DNA of 45,604 bases from Gammaproteobacteria bacterium 39-13 (GCA_001898235.1 MKTN01000052.1:1-45604), one strand, 5' to 3'; shown: positions 1 through 7,941, numbered from the stretch's first letter. Notes: generated by a model not told the origin, from the letters alone. Numbers and translations are program-made.

Positions 1-401
1 CAAAAGGAGTATTTAAAGCAAAGCAGATTTATTCTAATGCGGCATGATAAATTCGAAAAAAATTTGAATATTGAAAACAACCCTTCCTAATACCTCATCT
101 CATTAAAACATCTTTATTTGTAAGATCCTTTTGCGGTACTAATCCCTCATTCATTTACTATTAAGAACAACTTCGATTTCAAAAAATAAATAAAAAAATA
201 ATACATAAAATAAAATTATAGAACTAACTTATATTTGAAATAAATGTCCATTAAACTGATCTCAAAATTTAGAATGGATGTCCCAATTATTTTGTTTTGC
301 CGTCGGGCACGTAATTTTTGCAGCTCATCATTTAATGATGGTTTGAATAAAGTTCTCTCACTATGATGCGGCCTCGAATTAAACGCCATTATAAGTTAAT
401 T

Positions 402-420
402 AACTAATAAATTATTAGTT
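402..420. promoter_or_regulatory. Perfect 19-bp palindrome, candidate operator
   Basis: AACTAATAA (402-410) and TTATTAGTT (412-420) are exact inverted arms around one A. The palindrome lies directly upstream of the -35 element at 427. A shorter palindrome, GTTAATTAAC, overlaps its left side at 395-404. The position suggests a dimeric activator or repressor site for the gene at 492. The cognate regulator is unknown, and the AT-rich context lowers significance. Confidence 0.4.
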
Positions 421-426
421 GTAAAG

Positions 427-455
427 TTGACAAGCGACACTTAAATCAATAAGCT
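427..455 (+). promoter_or_regulatory. Sigma70-type promoter for the gene at 492
   Basis: TTGACA (427-432) is a consensus -35 element. It is followed after exactly 17 bp by TAAGCT (450-455), a moderate -10. Transcription would start near 462 and leave a leader of about 30 nt before the ATG at 492. Confidence 0.6.
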
Positions 456-491
456 GAGCGACTACTCACAAAAGAAATTTTGGGGAACATT

Positions 492-1868
492 ATGAAACTA
501 GAAGATATAACACTGTACGTTCAAAATATATGGCAGCAACCTGAAAAAAGATACCCAGCTCTTATTGGAATAGCGATTTCTGGCCTATTCACCTTTGGTG
601 CAAGCTGGATCATCATGGCAGTTGCTACATGTTTAATTCTTTCCGTCCCTGTTTTCCGATTTATTAGCGATTTGGGTACTAATGTTTTGGGAGTTGTTCA
701 AAACGTTAACAAAACCGTTGAAAATGCTAGTGGCGTAGTAGAAGAAACCAAGAAAACAGTTGAAACTGCACGAACGCAAACGCTTACCGCCGTCAATAAT
801 GTGATAGAAGATGGCCGTACGTCTTATTATCCTATGACTGTTGCTGGACGCACAATGAAATGGGCTGGAAGTTTATTTGCCGGGAACCCTAAACCTGCAA
901 CTTCTCCAGATACCTCTAGCAAAGTTTCTAATACTTCTAAAGAAAAAGATACAGCTGATAAAGTTAAAGCAAATGCAACCAACGATCAAAACGCTTCTAT
1001 CTCTTTAACACAAAAAGCCAAGAACTTTATTGGCGGCCTGTTTAGCCGCAGTTCTGAAACGTCAGTTGTTACTGATAAGGATGCTAAAGAGAGCACAAAA
1101 GAAGCTCAAACTAAAACTAAAAGAACACGCTCTTCTTCTAGCACAACTGATGTTACAAATAAAGCAAAGCAACCTTCGAATGCTGTAGATAAAACGACAG
1201 CAAAAGATAAACAAGTTGAAATGCCAGCGCAAGAATCTGTTGAAAAGCCTAGAACTAAACAGATTAGAGAGCCTAAGGCTTCTTCATCCAATGCTAGAGT
1301 TGAAGTATCTAAACCTAATTCAACTGAAATAAATGGAACTAAGCATCAAAAAACGTCTAAAGCTTCCCCTACACCAAAGCAAGCAAAACCTAAAGCTTCA
1401 CCAACTAATACTAAATCAGTTGCAGTATCTAAAGCTAAACCGACTGAGGTTGCTAAAGCCACAGAGGTACCTAAAGCTACTTCGACTGAAGGAAATGCAA
1501 TTGCGCGAATTGAAGCCTCCAAAGCTACGCCTGGGTCTCAGCGTGAAGCAAAAAACCTTCGTCCATCTAGACTCGCTATTCAGGCTAAAAAGAGTGCTAA
1601 TACTGAGAAGTCTGCGGAAAATCCAGCGTCTGTTCCTACGCAAACCGGCACACCTGCAAATGCGCAACCCGCTACTAACAACAGTGGCTGGCGTTCTTGG
1701 TTTAGCTGGGGAACTGCAACAACTAGTATTGATACCATATCCACTCCAGTTCCAACGGTGACTCCTGGATATTCATTGCATCAAAAGAATTCAACTGATG
1801 CTAATAATGCCGCAGCAGCGGAGCAACCTAAAAAGCGGGAACGCAGGGTGCCCATGGGGATCATGTAA
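492..1868 (+). CDS. Membrane-anchored Lys/Ala/Thr/Pro-rich protein of unknown function
   Basis: I do not recognise a family. The ATG at 492 follows TGGGGAAC and is preferred to an in-frame TTG at 480, giving 458 residues. Residues about 22-58 form a long hydrophobic stretch without a signal-peptidase site, probably one or two membrane segments. Residues about 60-100 form an amphipathic Val/Thr/Lys helix, resembling apolipoprotein- or phasin-like helices. The remaining 350 residues are low-complexity and very rich in Lys, Ala, Thr, Ser and Pro, with irregular repeats such as SKAKPTEVAKATEVPKAT that recall histone H1 tails. Two tryptophans (GWRSWFSWG) sit near the C-terminus. The gene stands alone behind a strong promoter and palindrome. 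A surface or host-directed role is only a guess. Confidence 0.75.
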   Translation: MKLEDITLYVQNIWQQPEKRYPALIGIAISGLFTFGASWIIMAVATCLILSVPVFRFISDLGTNVLGVVQNVNKTVENASGVVEETKKTVETARTQTLTAVNNVIEDGRTSYYPMTVAGRTMKWAGSLFAGNPKPATSPDTSSKVSNTSKEKDTADKVKANATNDQNASISLTQKAKNFIGGLFSRSSETSVVTDKDAKESTKEAQTKTKRTRSSSSTTDVTNKAKQPSNAVDKTTAKDKQVEMPAQESVEKPRTKQIREPKASSSNARVEVSKPNSTEINGTKHQKTSKASPTPKQAKPKASPTNTKSVAVSKAKPTEVAKATEVPKATSTEGNAIARIEASKATPGSQREAKNLRPSRLAIQAKKSANTEKSAENPASVPTQTGTPANAQPATNNSGWRSWFSWGTATTSIDTISTPVPTVTPGYSLHQKNSTDANNAAAAEQPKKRERRVPMGIM

Positions 1869-1873
1869 GTATT

Positions 1874-1911
1874 ATGCCTCGATTTATTTCTTCAAAACTA
1901 AGTCGAGGCAT
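1874..1911 (+). terminator. Stem-loop after the 492-1868 gene
   Basis: ATGCCTCGA (1874-1882) pairs perfectly with TCGAGGCAT (1903-1911), starting 5 nt after the stop codon. The loop is 20 nt and no clear T-run follows, so it is a weak intrinsic terminator or an mRNA-end hairpin. Confidence 0.45.
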
Positions 1912-1994
1912 CAACATATTGCTTACTAAGCTATAAAAATATCCTAATCTAATTTTGTGATTTAACCATGAGTGGATTCCTTGGCACATCTCTG

Positions 1995-2180
1995 AAATTC
2001 TAAAATGGATGTCTCCAACTCTCCCTGAGCTTCTCTCATCTTAAAATGGATGTCCTCTAGGTTTCCTAAGAAATGGATGTCCCTAACTCCACCACTTCTC
2101 TTTTTCTTACTAAAATTGATGCTCTGGCTCTTAGGTGGCTGTCCTTTCTTCTCTTTCTTCTTAAATGGATGTCCTTTGAG
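1995..2180 (+). repeat. Degenerate array of (A)AAATGGATGTCC repeats
   Basis: ATGGATGTC recurs at 2005, 2046, 2073 and 2165. Weaker relatives lie near 2113 (AAAATTGATGCTC) and 2133 (GGTGGCTGTCC). Spacing is irregular, about 27-41 bp, with pyrimidine-rich DNA between copies. A further copy is at 274. The reverse complement, GGACATCCAT, recurs at the right end of the window. The array resembles the multiple terminal transposase-binding repeats of IS21-type insertion sequences, but no transposase gene is present. I read it as a decayed element end or a small dispersed repeat. Confidence 0.5.
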
Positions 2181-2250
2181 CTTATGCTAGTAATTTTCCT
2201 GGTAGATTTTTCTTTTTAGATACATAAAATCGTCTATATAAGGAGGATTT

Positions 2251-2679
2251 ATGTCACTGAAAAAGAAATTTCTTATGAAGGCTTTCTGTTTGCTTGTGGG
2301 TGCAACCAATGTAGTTAATGCGGCAACACACGATGAAACCACATATAAAAACCAACGTGGCTCTACACTTTCACTCATATGGCATCATGACACTGAATCA
2401 AGTGGAAAAATAACAGGCACATTTACCACTGCAGTAGGCAATTGTCAGGCAGAAGTAGGTAAGCCTATGCCAGTCACGGGATATTTCAGTGGTAATGCGA
2501 TTACACTTAGTGTCCTCTATCCACAATGCAAAAAAACCATAGCCATGGCAGGACATACTGATAAAGAAAGAAGCAATATGCATACCCTTTGGCTTGTAGC
2601 TTCAGCCTCTGATGATCCCAGAGGAAAAAATTGGGACGCAAATATTGTGGGCTCAGATACTTATCAAAAATTGGGATAG
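2251..2679 (+). CDS. Secreted avidin/streptavidin-family biotin-binding protein
   Basis: This 142-residue protein starts at an ATG with an ideal AGGAGG Shine-Dalgarno. Residues 1-24 are a signal peptide (KKK, hydrophobic core, VNA cleavage site). The mature part follows the avidin beta-barrel. NQRGSTLSLIW matches streptavidin NQLGSTF (N34 and S38 correspond to N23 and S27). GTFTTAVGN matches avidin GTYTTAV (Phe replaces the biotin Tyr). TLWLVAS supplies the Trp equivalent to W108, and NWDANIVGSDTYQKL supplies those equivalent to W120 and D128. The position equivalent to W79 is Tyr90 and that of W92 is probably Met99, so affinity may be reduced. Cys65 and Cys93 sit in the loops that are disulfide-linked in dimeric rhizavidin-type avidins. 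It is monocistronic. Biotin sequestration in the periplasm or host is inferred. Confidence 0.88.
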   Translation: MSLKKKFLMKAFCLLVGATNVVNAATHDETTYKNQRGSTLSLIWHHDTESSGKITGTFTTAVGNCQAEVGKPMPVTGYFSGNAITLSVLYPQCKKTIAMAGHTDKERSNMHTLWLVASASDDPRGKNWDANIVGSDTYQKLG

Positions 2680-2699
2680 TACAAAAGATTAGCTTGTTA

Positions 2700-2725
2700 C
2701 CATCCCCTCTTTTCAAAGGGGATGG
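2700..2725 (+). terminator. Stem-loop terminator of the avidin gene
   Basis: CCATCCCCT (2700-2708) pairs perfectly with AGGGGATGG (2717-2725) around an 8-nt loop, 20 nt after the stop codon. AAAATAA follows on the plus strand, so termination may be stronger for minus-strand transcripts. Confidence 0.5.
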
Positions 2726-2825
2726 AAAATAACTTCGCTAGATGCCTACGCAAAATCAAGCACATTATTATGAATATAAACTGATAACGATGACATCGTT
2801 TAGGGGATAGATGTTTCTACAAATT

Positions 2826-2849
2826 AAGCTAGAAAATCTTTTCCAGCTT
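2826..2849 (-). terminator. Terminator of the ABM-domain gene
   Basis: AAGCTAGAAAA and TTTTCCAGCTT form an 11-bp stem with one mismatch. It lies 18 nt downstream of the minus-strand gene ending at 2867 and is followed on that strand by AATTTG. Confidence 0.45.
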
Positions 2850-2866
2850 GATTACTCATTGCCAAC

Positions 2867-3166
2867 TTATGCTAACTTTGAAGCAAGAATATCAATACTT
2901 TCTACTTGAGGTGGATGCACAAATAACTCAGGTGCCTTTGCAAAAAGTGCTTTAGCAACTTCTCCTGTCAAATGTGCTTGGCGCCCTGACTCATCATCAA
3001 AGGCATCAAAAATTCCAAATGTTGAAGGTCCAAGACGCAAACCAAACCACATTGATGTTTGGGGCTCATTTTGCACTAAAGCAAGAGCTGATTTTAAAAA
3101 ATTTTCAACATCCTTTTCTTTTCCCGGTTTTGCTTCAAGTCTAACAAACAACGCAAATTTAACCAT
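2867..3166 (-). CDS. ABM-domain protein, putative quinol monooxygenase (YgiN-like)
   Basis: The ATG at 3166 has a strong GGAGGGG site; an upstream in-frame extension to 3202 is unlikely. The 99-residue product is the length of single antibiotic-biosynthesis-monooxygenase (PF03992) proteins, which are dimeric alpha/beta barrels. It begins with the typical strand VKFALFVRLEAKPGKEKDVE. It continues with the helix NFLKSALALVQNEPQTSMWF, the strand FGIFDAFDDESGRQAHL and the helix VAKALFAKAPELF. Family members oxidise quinols or act as detoxifying cofactor-free oxygenases; the substrate here cannot be read from sequence. It is cytoplasmic and apparently monocistronic, divergent from the flavoprotein gene at 3355. 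Confidence 0.8.
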   Translation of the reverse strand: MVKFALFVRLEAKPGKEKDVENFLKSALALVQNEPQTSMWFGLRLGPSTFGIFDAFDDESGRQAHLTGEVAKALFAKAPELFVHPPQVESIDILASKLA

Positions 3167-3354
3167 AACCCCTCCTATCACCCAGCCATCTCTTCCTAAC
3201 ATAGTTAAATTTTAAGCAGTTCTCAATTTTCAATATGTTAAAACTAACACTTAGGGTAAAAATTTTAAGTGTATTTACCCCAAAATGAACCTTTTCCATC
3301 CATATAACTGTCTCATCTATATAAAAAGACATAAGGTAAAATTGGAAATATATC

Positions 3355-5136
3355 ATGCTAAACACATCTGAAAATACTCAAGAACCTATTGTGGTTGTCG
3401 GTATGGGGCCTGGAGGTATTATTGCGGCGATTGAATCTGCAGAAAAGGGATTTGATGTATTTATTATCGAAAATCGAGACTATTTTACCCGTACACAACG
3501 AGTTATTTTATCGCCTGACAATATTCAATATCTTGCCTCTCTAAATGAACGTGAAAAAAATAAAGGAAGAAAACTAGATCCTAAAGACGAAGCATTTATC
3601 GAAAGGCTTAGGCAAGAAAAAACAGTTCACGTTAATCTTTTGCAAGAATTTTTGGAAAGAAAATTAAGAAATACTTACGGTTCACAAGTTACCATCAAAA
3701 AAGGTCGAAGGCACCAAGTCAAAGGAATTGATGTAAATAACAATACACTTGAAATTGAATCAAATGGCATAAATCAAAGTATTAAATTTAGTCACATCGT
3801 AGGCGCAGATGGTGCAAGGCATGAAATGGCAAATAAAATAACTGCTGCAGCTAATAATTCTAACGGCAAATTTAAAATTGATTATAAAAAATTAGACGAA
3901 CAAACAAGGCAAGAAGCGCACGGCACAGTATCACTAAGATGTAAAAAAGGACATTCTTTATCTAAAGAAATTACCCCAAAAGCATTATCAGCTAAAGATT
4001 TTCCAGCATTAACCGCTCTAGGATGGGATGAACCTTATTTACCTAAAGTATATATGTTTGCCGATAATGAGCAGGAACATTTTTACCTTGCCGGAGAAAT
4101 CCCTAGGGTCATACTTGATGAGAAAAATAGGGAAAAACAACGCATACAACTCGAAGCCTGGGGTAAACTTATTTTAAAATTGCAATATGGAATTGAAAAT
4201 GCAGAAGAAGATATTGAATTAGATCTCACTGGAAAAAAAGATGAGAAATCAAGAAAAATTGATGAACTTAAAACAACTGCTTTTCCAGTCACACTCAATT
4301 ACTCCGAGAATCCTTGCGTAGAATTACCCAACGGAAATGCTTTTGCATTAGTCGGTGATGCAAATAAGAATGCTAATTTCCATCTTGGACACGGTGCTAA
4401 TGACGCCATCAGAGATGGTAAAAAATTTGGAGAATGTCTTGAACCTGATGGTAAATTTAATATTGCTGCTTATAAAAAACATCAAGAAAAGCAAAAACAA
4501 ATTATGATTGAAAGGATGCAAATTGCTCAAGAAAGGATGGCCACAGGGTACAGATCAGAAATGAAAGGGTTAGATAGAGAAACTATAAAACAAGCTAAAA
4601 CATTGGTAAAACTTGCCAATACATATTCTGATCCCAAATTGAAAAAAGCAGCAAAGGATTGTCAACGTGCCTATGAAGCAAAAAAACTGAATTTTGATAA
4701 AATTTACACTACCACTATAAAACTTGCAGATATGATTAATACCAAAGCAGCAGAAGTATGGGAAAATGAATTAAAAAACACCTCTTTACAGTCTAAACAA
4801 AAAATTAAAGAATTAGAACACGCGTATGCATATACCAATTCTACTTTATTTAAGGCAATCTCATTTTTCTCATCTTCTCTTGGAAAATATTTAGAACGTA
4901 AAAATGAAGTGGTTAAAGAAGCTATAAAAACAGAAATTCGTAACTTAGATAAAAGAGAAACTTACTTGACAAATAAATTAGAACAAAAGACTGCTCATGT
5001 GAAAATTGTTCAACCGCATATGTATAAGGCACATAAAGCTAAACTTGGAGAGATGATAAAAAAGCAAAAAACACCTGCTGCCTTGAATCCCGATAACGAA
5101 ACGAAAAAGAGAACGAGACCCAAAGGCAGCCATTAA
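3355..5136 (+). CDS. FAD-dependent monooxygenase resembling the MICAL flavoprotein domain, with helical C-terminus
   Basis: This 593-residue protein opens with a Rossmann fingerprint, VVVGMGPGGIIAAIESAEKG (GxGPGG at 16-21), then acidic E39. IENRDYFTRTQRVI follows, closely recalling the MICAL signature EKRxxFSRxNVLHLW. The second FAD element is VGADGARHE (149-156). The pyrophosphate/ribityl element is FALVGDANKNANFHLGHGAN (330-349), comparable to MICAL VGDAxxEPFWPxGTGAN. Residues about 380-593 are charged and helical, without LIM or CH domains. Known MICALs oxidise actin methionines; para-hydroxybenzoate-hydroxylase-fold enzymes act on small aromatics. The MICAL-like motif order and the host-associated context favour a host target, but this is inference. 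It converges on the lipase gene at 5147 with a 10-nt gap. Confidence 0.75.
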   Translation: MLNTSENTQEPIVVVGMGPGGIIAAIESAEKGFDVFIIENRDYFTRTQRVILSPDNIQYLASLNEREKNKGRKLDPKDEAFIERLRQEKTVHVNLLQEFLERKLRNTYGSQVTIKKGRRHQVKGIDVNNNTLEIESNGINQSIKFSHIVGADGARHEMANKITAAANNSNGKFKIDYKKLDEQTRQEAHGTVSLRCKKGHSLSKEITPKALSAKDFPALTALGWDEPYLPKVYMFADNEQEHFYLAGEIPRVILDEKNREKQRIQLEAWGKLILKLQYGIENAEEDIELDLTGKKDEKSRKIDELKTTAFPVTLNYSENPCVELPNGNAFALVGDANKNANFHLGHGANDAIRDGKKFGECLEPDGKFNIAAYKKHQEKQKQIMIERMQIAQERMATGYRSEMKGLDRETIKQAKTLVKLANTYSDPKLKKAAKDCQRAYEAKKLNFDKIYTTTIKLADMINTKAAEVWENELKNTSLQSKQKIKELEHAYAYTNSTLFKAISFFSSSLGKYLERKNEVVKEAIKTEIRNLDKRETYLTNKLEQKTAHVKIVQPHMYKAHKAKLGEMIKKQKTPAALNPDNETKKRTRPKGSH

Positions 5137-5146
5137 GCAAGTTTTG

Positions 5147-6337
5147 TTACCTACGCTTTACAATGCTCTTTTTTCTCTCTTCAGGTAATATAGGCGCACC
5201 TTGTGATGCGCCTACTGCCAAGGAGGATGGTTTAGTAAATTGTAGCACTTTGGAAGCAGCAAGTTTATCCAATGATGTCCATAAATCAGTCACCTTCTGG
5301 GGAGGATAACTTTCAACCTTATGATCTTCTTTTAAGATACGAAACTTAGGCAAATTTTTTAATGCTGTTGGTCTATACGTTCTATCATTTTCCATCCTCT
5401 TAACCACACTTTCCGCCACTAATGGAGATAGGTTACTTGGCATATTTTCTCTTTGAATGTAAATTTTTCTCGGTCCTCGCTGTGTTTCTGGCCACTCCTT
5501 CCAAAGAGGAGTGTGGATAGTTCCCAAAGGATTTTGCAAGTACTTTTCAATTTGATGTTCCTTTAAAAAAGAATCTACAAAGCGCAAGCCATTTTCCATT
5601 GCCCTTCTTACCATATAACGTAAGGGATTTTCATCAGAAAGGATTTCGTCCTTTTTTGTTGTAGGATAACCTCCTCCAACACTAGAATGATCACCATCAA
5701 ACCATACTTCTTCGATTAATTTATTTTTATCAATTAACTTCGGTGTAAACGGTTTACGTTGCTCATCAACAGAAAGTGCATGATAAGCTTTAGTATCTTT
5801 AGGGATATAAAAATCCCAACCAGGATCAATTTGCTGATCGTAAATTCCAATTTTGGTTAGTAACCATATATCAAAGGGGATCCCAAAGGCACCCACAGTA
5901 TCAAATAAATACTCTGCATCTAACTTTACTTGCAGATCTATCTTAAATTTTAGCGGAATATCTTTAATAAGCCGTCCTTGGATATAATGAATAGCAAAAT
6001 GCCTTGCTAAAGCTGATCCTCGGCTAAATCCATTAACGGAAAAATGTAACGTATCATTGGGTTTTATTTTTCTATCGGCAATAGCCTTTCGTAGAGTAGT
6101 TAATAATTCTTTATATGCGCGATGCATTACCCAGCCACCACCCCAACCTGTTAGCTTCGAAAACCACGCTGTGAGCCAACCCCATTGCTTATCATTTCCT
6201 ATGCCATCACGATAAATAACAAACTGCTTGTCATCTTTTACTAGGCCGTCACGCATCTTTACCACATTTGTTAAAGCAGGATCATGATCATCATTACCTG
6301 TTCCATTAAATAACATGACAAAATGAATATCGGCCAT
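5147..6337 (-). CDS. DUF2235-family alpha/beta hydrolase (Tle1-like phospholipase)
   Basis: This 396-residue protein starts at an ATG after AAGGAG. It matches the DUF2235 (PF09994) layout. The N-terminus is VMLFNGTGNDDHDPALTNVV (family form FxDGTGN...NVxKL). The nucleophile elbow is GFSRGS with Ser105. LFDTVGAFGIP holds a catalytic-Asp candidate, and GDHSSVGGGY matches the family PGxHxDVGGGY, carrying His. No signal peptide is present. Known members include type VI secretion phospholipases (Tle1) and hydrolases of intracellular pathogens. No VgrG or immunity gene adjoins it, so an antibacterial role is less likely than a host-directed or housekeeping lipid hydrolase. The C-terminus ends in basic RKKSIVKRR. 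Confidence 0.85.
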   Translation of the reverse strand: MADIHFVMLFNGTGNDDHDPALTNVVKMRDGLVKDDKQFVIYRDGIGNDKQWGWLTAWFSKLTGWGGGWVMHRAYKELLTTLRKAIADRKIKPNDTLHFSVNGFSRGSALARHFAIHYIQGRLIKDIPLKFKIDLQVKLDAEYLFDTVGAFGIPFDIWLLTKIGIYDQQIDPGWDFYIPKDTKAYHALSVDEQRKPFTPKLIDKNKLIEEVWFDGDHSSVGGGYPTTKKDEILSDENPLRYMVRRAMENGLRFVDSFLKEHQIEKYLQNPLGTIHTPLWKEWPETQRGPRKIYIQRENMPSNLSPLVAESVVKRMENDRTYRPTALKNLPKFRILKEDHKVESYPPQKVTDLWTSLDKLAASKVLQFTKPSSLAVGASQGAPILPEERKKSIVKRR

Positions 6338-6397
6338 AGCGTTCTCCTTGCTATCATAAAAAAAGAGGGGGAATTTTTTCTATATTTTTTTATCAGA

Positions 6398-6425
6398 CTA
6401 GCGCTAGCAAAATAGCGTAGCTATT
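6398..6425 (-). terminator. Adjacent palindromes downstream of the M23 peptidase gene
   Basis: CTAGCGCTAG (6398-6407) and AATAGC-GTA-GCTATT (6411-6425) are perfect short inverted repeats. The second is followed by TTTG on the minus strand. They lie about 95 nt past the peptidase stop codon and upstream of nothing on the plus strand, so they are plausible minus-strand termination or mRNA-stabilising structures. Confidence 0.3.
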
Positions 6426-6518
6426 CTCACAAAGCACTATGATCTTTGCAATATGAAAAGGAAGGCGCGATAAAATAATCTAAGAAGCTGGGTATTAAGG
6501 TTTCTAACAATCTCTGTT

Positions 6519-7727
6519 CTATTGCGGACACTTCGCAGCAGGCACAGAAGTAAAATTGAAGACTTGATTCATACTAGGCATCACATTTTTACTTTGACTT
6601 TTAGATTGCAACGGCAAGGAACTCCAGATCCCATAATCTCCATCAATTTCTTCAATAGTGCCTAGCAAAGTTACTTCTTTGAAGATAAAGGGGATCCCCT
6701 CTGATCGCAATGGATCATTAGCGTCACTAACATGTAAATGTAAATGAGGCGCTGATGAATTTCCTGTGTTTCCTAGCAAACCAATCACTTGTCCTGACTT
6801 AACTTTGTCTCCTTTCTTTACCCTAATGCTTCCAGGTTGCATATGAGCGTATAGTACATAAAAATCTTTAGCATTTTGATTAATTTTTAAAATCACATAA
6901 TTTCCTGGGATCTCACTTAACGTTAAGTGAGAGGTAGGCATTTCTGGCGGGCTATTTTCTTTCATCCCATCGTTTACCAAAGAAACAATGCCATTATCAA
7001 CTGCTAATACCTCATGAGAAAAACTTACCCAGTTTTCGTTATTTCTTATGTCACCTATTGCACTGTTCCCATTAGCACAAACTTGCACCCAATCGACTGC
7101 ATAGCGTTGCGCAAGATAAAACTTACCCTCAATAGGCAATATAGTTCTACGATGATATGAACTAATCGCAGGCGCACCTGCTGCAACCCAGTTAGCGCCT
7201 CGAAGTGGGTATTCTAAAACAACCGGCGTTTGTTTACTGATTTCTAATTGATAATCAATTGGCTCCACAATTGCTAGCCCTTTATCCACAAATCTTTCTT
7301 CTATCCAAATTTTATGTAATAAGGTTTTAGGGAGCTTTGCATTCTTGGGCTGTACTATCCAGATATAAACAAAAGCACCCATTCCTTTTTTAAGTTCTAT
7401 ATCTTTGGTATCAACCTTACTTCCTTCTTGATACACAAAGCTATTTTCCTCAAGTTTTTTTCCTGAATAATTTCCCAATAAGTTTCCATTTTCATCACTG
7501 ATTTCAATCAGACCTACTCTCAGAGTTTTATCATCAACATTCAATAAATGCAGTTCGTATACTAAAATGTTTCCATCTGTTATTGGAGCAGGAATAGGCT
7601 GAGCAAGGCTAGAAACCTGTAACGATAATGGCGCTGCATAGAGCCAAGATACAGGCAAAATCATCATTAAACAAAGCAGGAACAAAAACTTAGAAGAATG
7701 CCACATTGTTTTATTTGCCCTTTTCAT
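6519..7727 (-). CDS. Secreted M23 (LytM-type) metallopeptidase-like protein
   Basis: Starting at the ATG at 7727 gives 402 residues with a clear signal peptide (MKRANKTMWHSSKFLF, hydrophobic core, cleavage near WLYAA). An upstream ATG at 7766 would bury it. The middle region is a beta-rich domain of unknown type. The C-terminal domain has the M23 core: HEVLAVDNGIVSLVNDG, then FYVLYAHMQPGSIRVKKGDK, VKSGQVIGLLGNTGNSSAPH and HLHLHVSD. The last His motif is intact and the YAHM His is present. At the usual first zinc-ligand motif (HxxxD) the sequence reads QRYAVDW, keeping Asp but having Arg where His is expected. Some M23 relatives share this RYAxDW form; activity is therefore uncertain. It may act on periplasmic peptidoglycan. 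Confidence 0.8.
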   Translation of the reverse strand: MKRANKTMWHSSKFLFLLCLMMILPVSWLYAAPLSLQVSSLAQPIPAPITDGNILVYELHLLNVDDKTLRVGLIEISDENGNLLGNYSGKKLEENSFVYQEGSKVDTKDIELKKGMGAFVYIWIVQPKNAKLPKTLLHKIWIEERFVDKGLAIVEPIDYQLEISKQTPVVLEYPLRGANWVAAGAPAISSYHRRTILPIEGKFYLAQRYAVDWVQVCANGNSAIGDIRNNENWVSFSHEVLAVDNGIVSLVNDGMKENSPPEMPTSHLTLSEIPGNYVILKINQNAKDFYVLYAHMQPGSIRVKKGDKVKSGQVIGLLGNTGNSSAPHLHLHVSDANDPLRSEGIPFIFKEVTLLGTIEEIDGDYGIWSSLPLQSKSQSKNVMPSMNQVFNFTSVPAAKCPQ

Positions 7728-7867
7728 GATGCATTCATTCCTCTTCTTATCATTTAACGATGACAAATATATGTGTGTTTAACATTTCATACACTGAGAA
7801 GCGCTGTATATTTCCAAAGCTATCATTACCGTTTATCTTGCTTGCCATACCTTTGATGAGATTACCC

Positions 7868-7890
7868 CATGATGAGAAAACCTCATCATG
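7868..7890. other. Perfect stem-loop between divergent genes
   Basis: CATGATGAG (7868-7876) and CTCATCATG (7882-7890) form a 9-bp perfect stem around AAAAC. The structure lies about 50 nt upstream of the small gene at 7942 and 140 nt upstream of the divergent peptidase gene. It could be a leader hairpin or an operator. Confidence 0.35.
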
Positions 7891-7941
7891 CTAAATTACT
7901 AACCTTAACTGAAGTGGGCTCCAATTTGAGAGGGAAAAAAC

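Larger units (their letters stand above)
1..491. other. Left-edge region without a recognisable gene
   Basis: No convincing coding sequence is seen on either strand. The stretch is very AT-rich. A single copy of the ATGGATGTCC motif lies at 274-283; the same motif is clustered at 2005-2174. The right end of the stretch carries a palindrome and a promoter, listed separately. Confidence 0.6.

Noticed and set aside
395-420. PmrA-type regulatory box upstream of the gene at 492
   Set aside because: The TTAATxxT direct repeat of the Legionella PmrA box is not present at the right spacing; the element is an inverted repeat instead.
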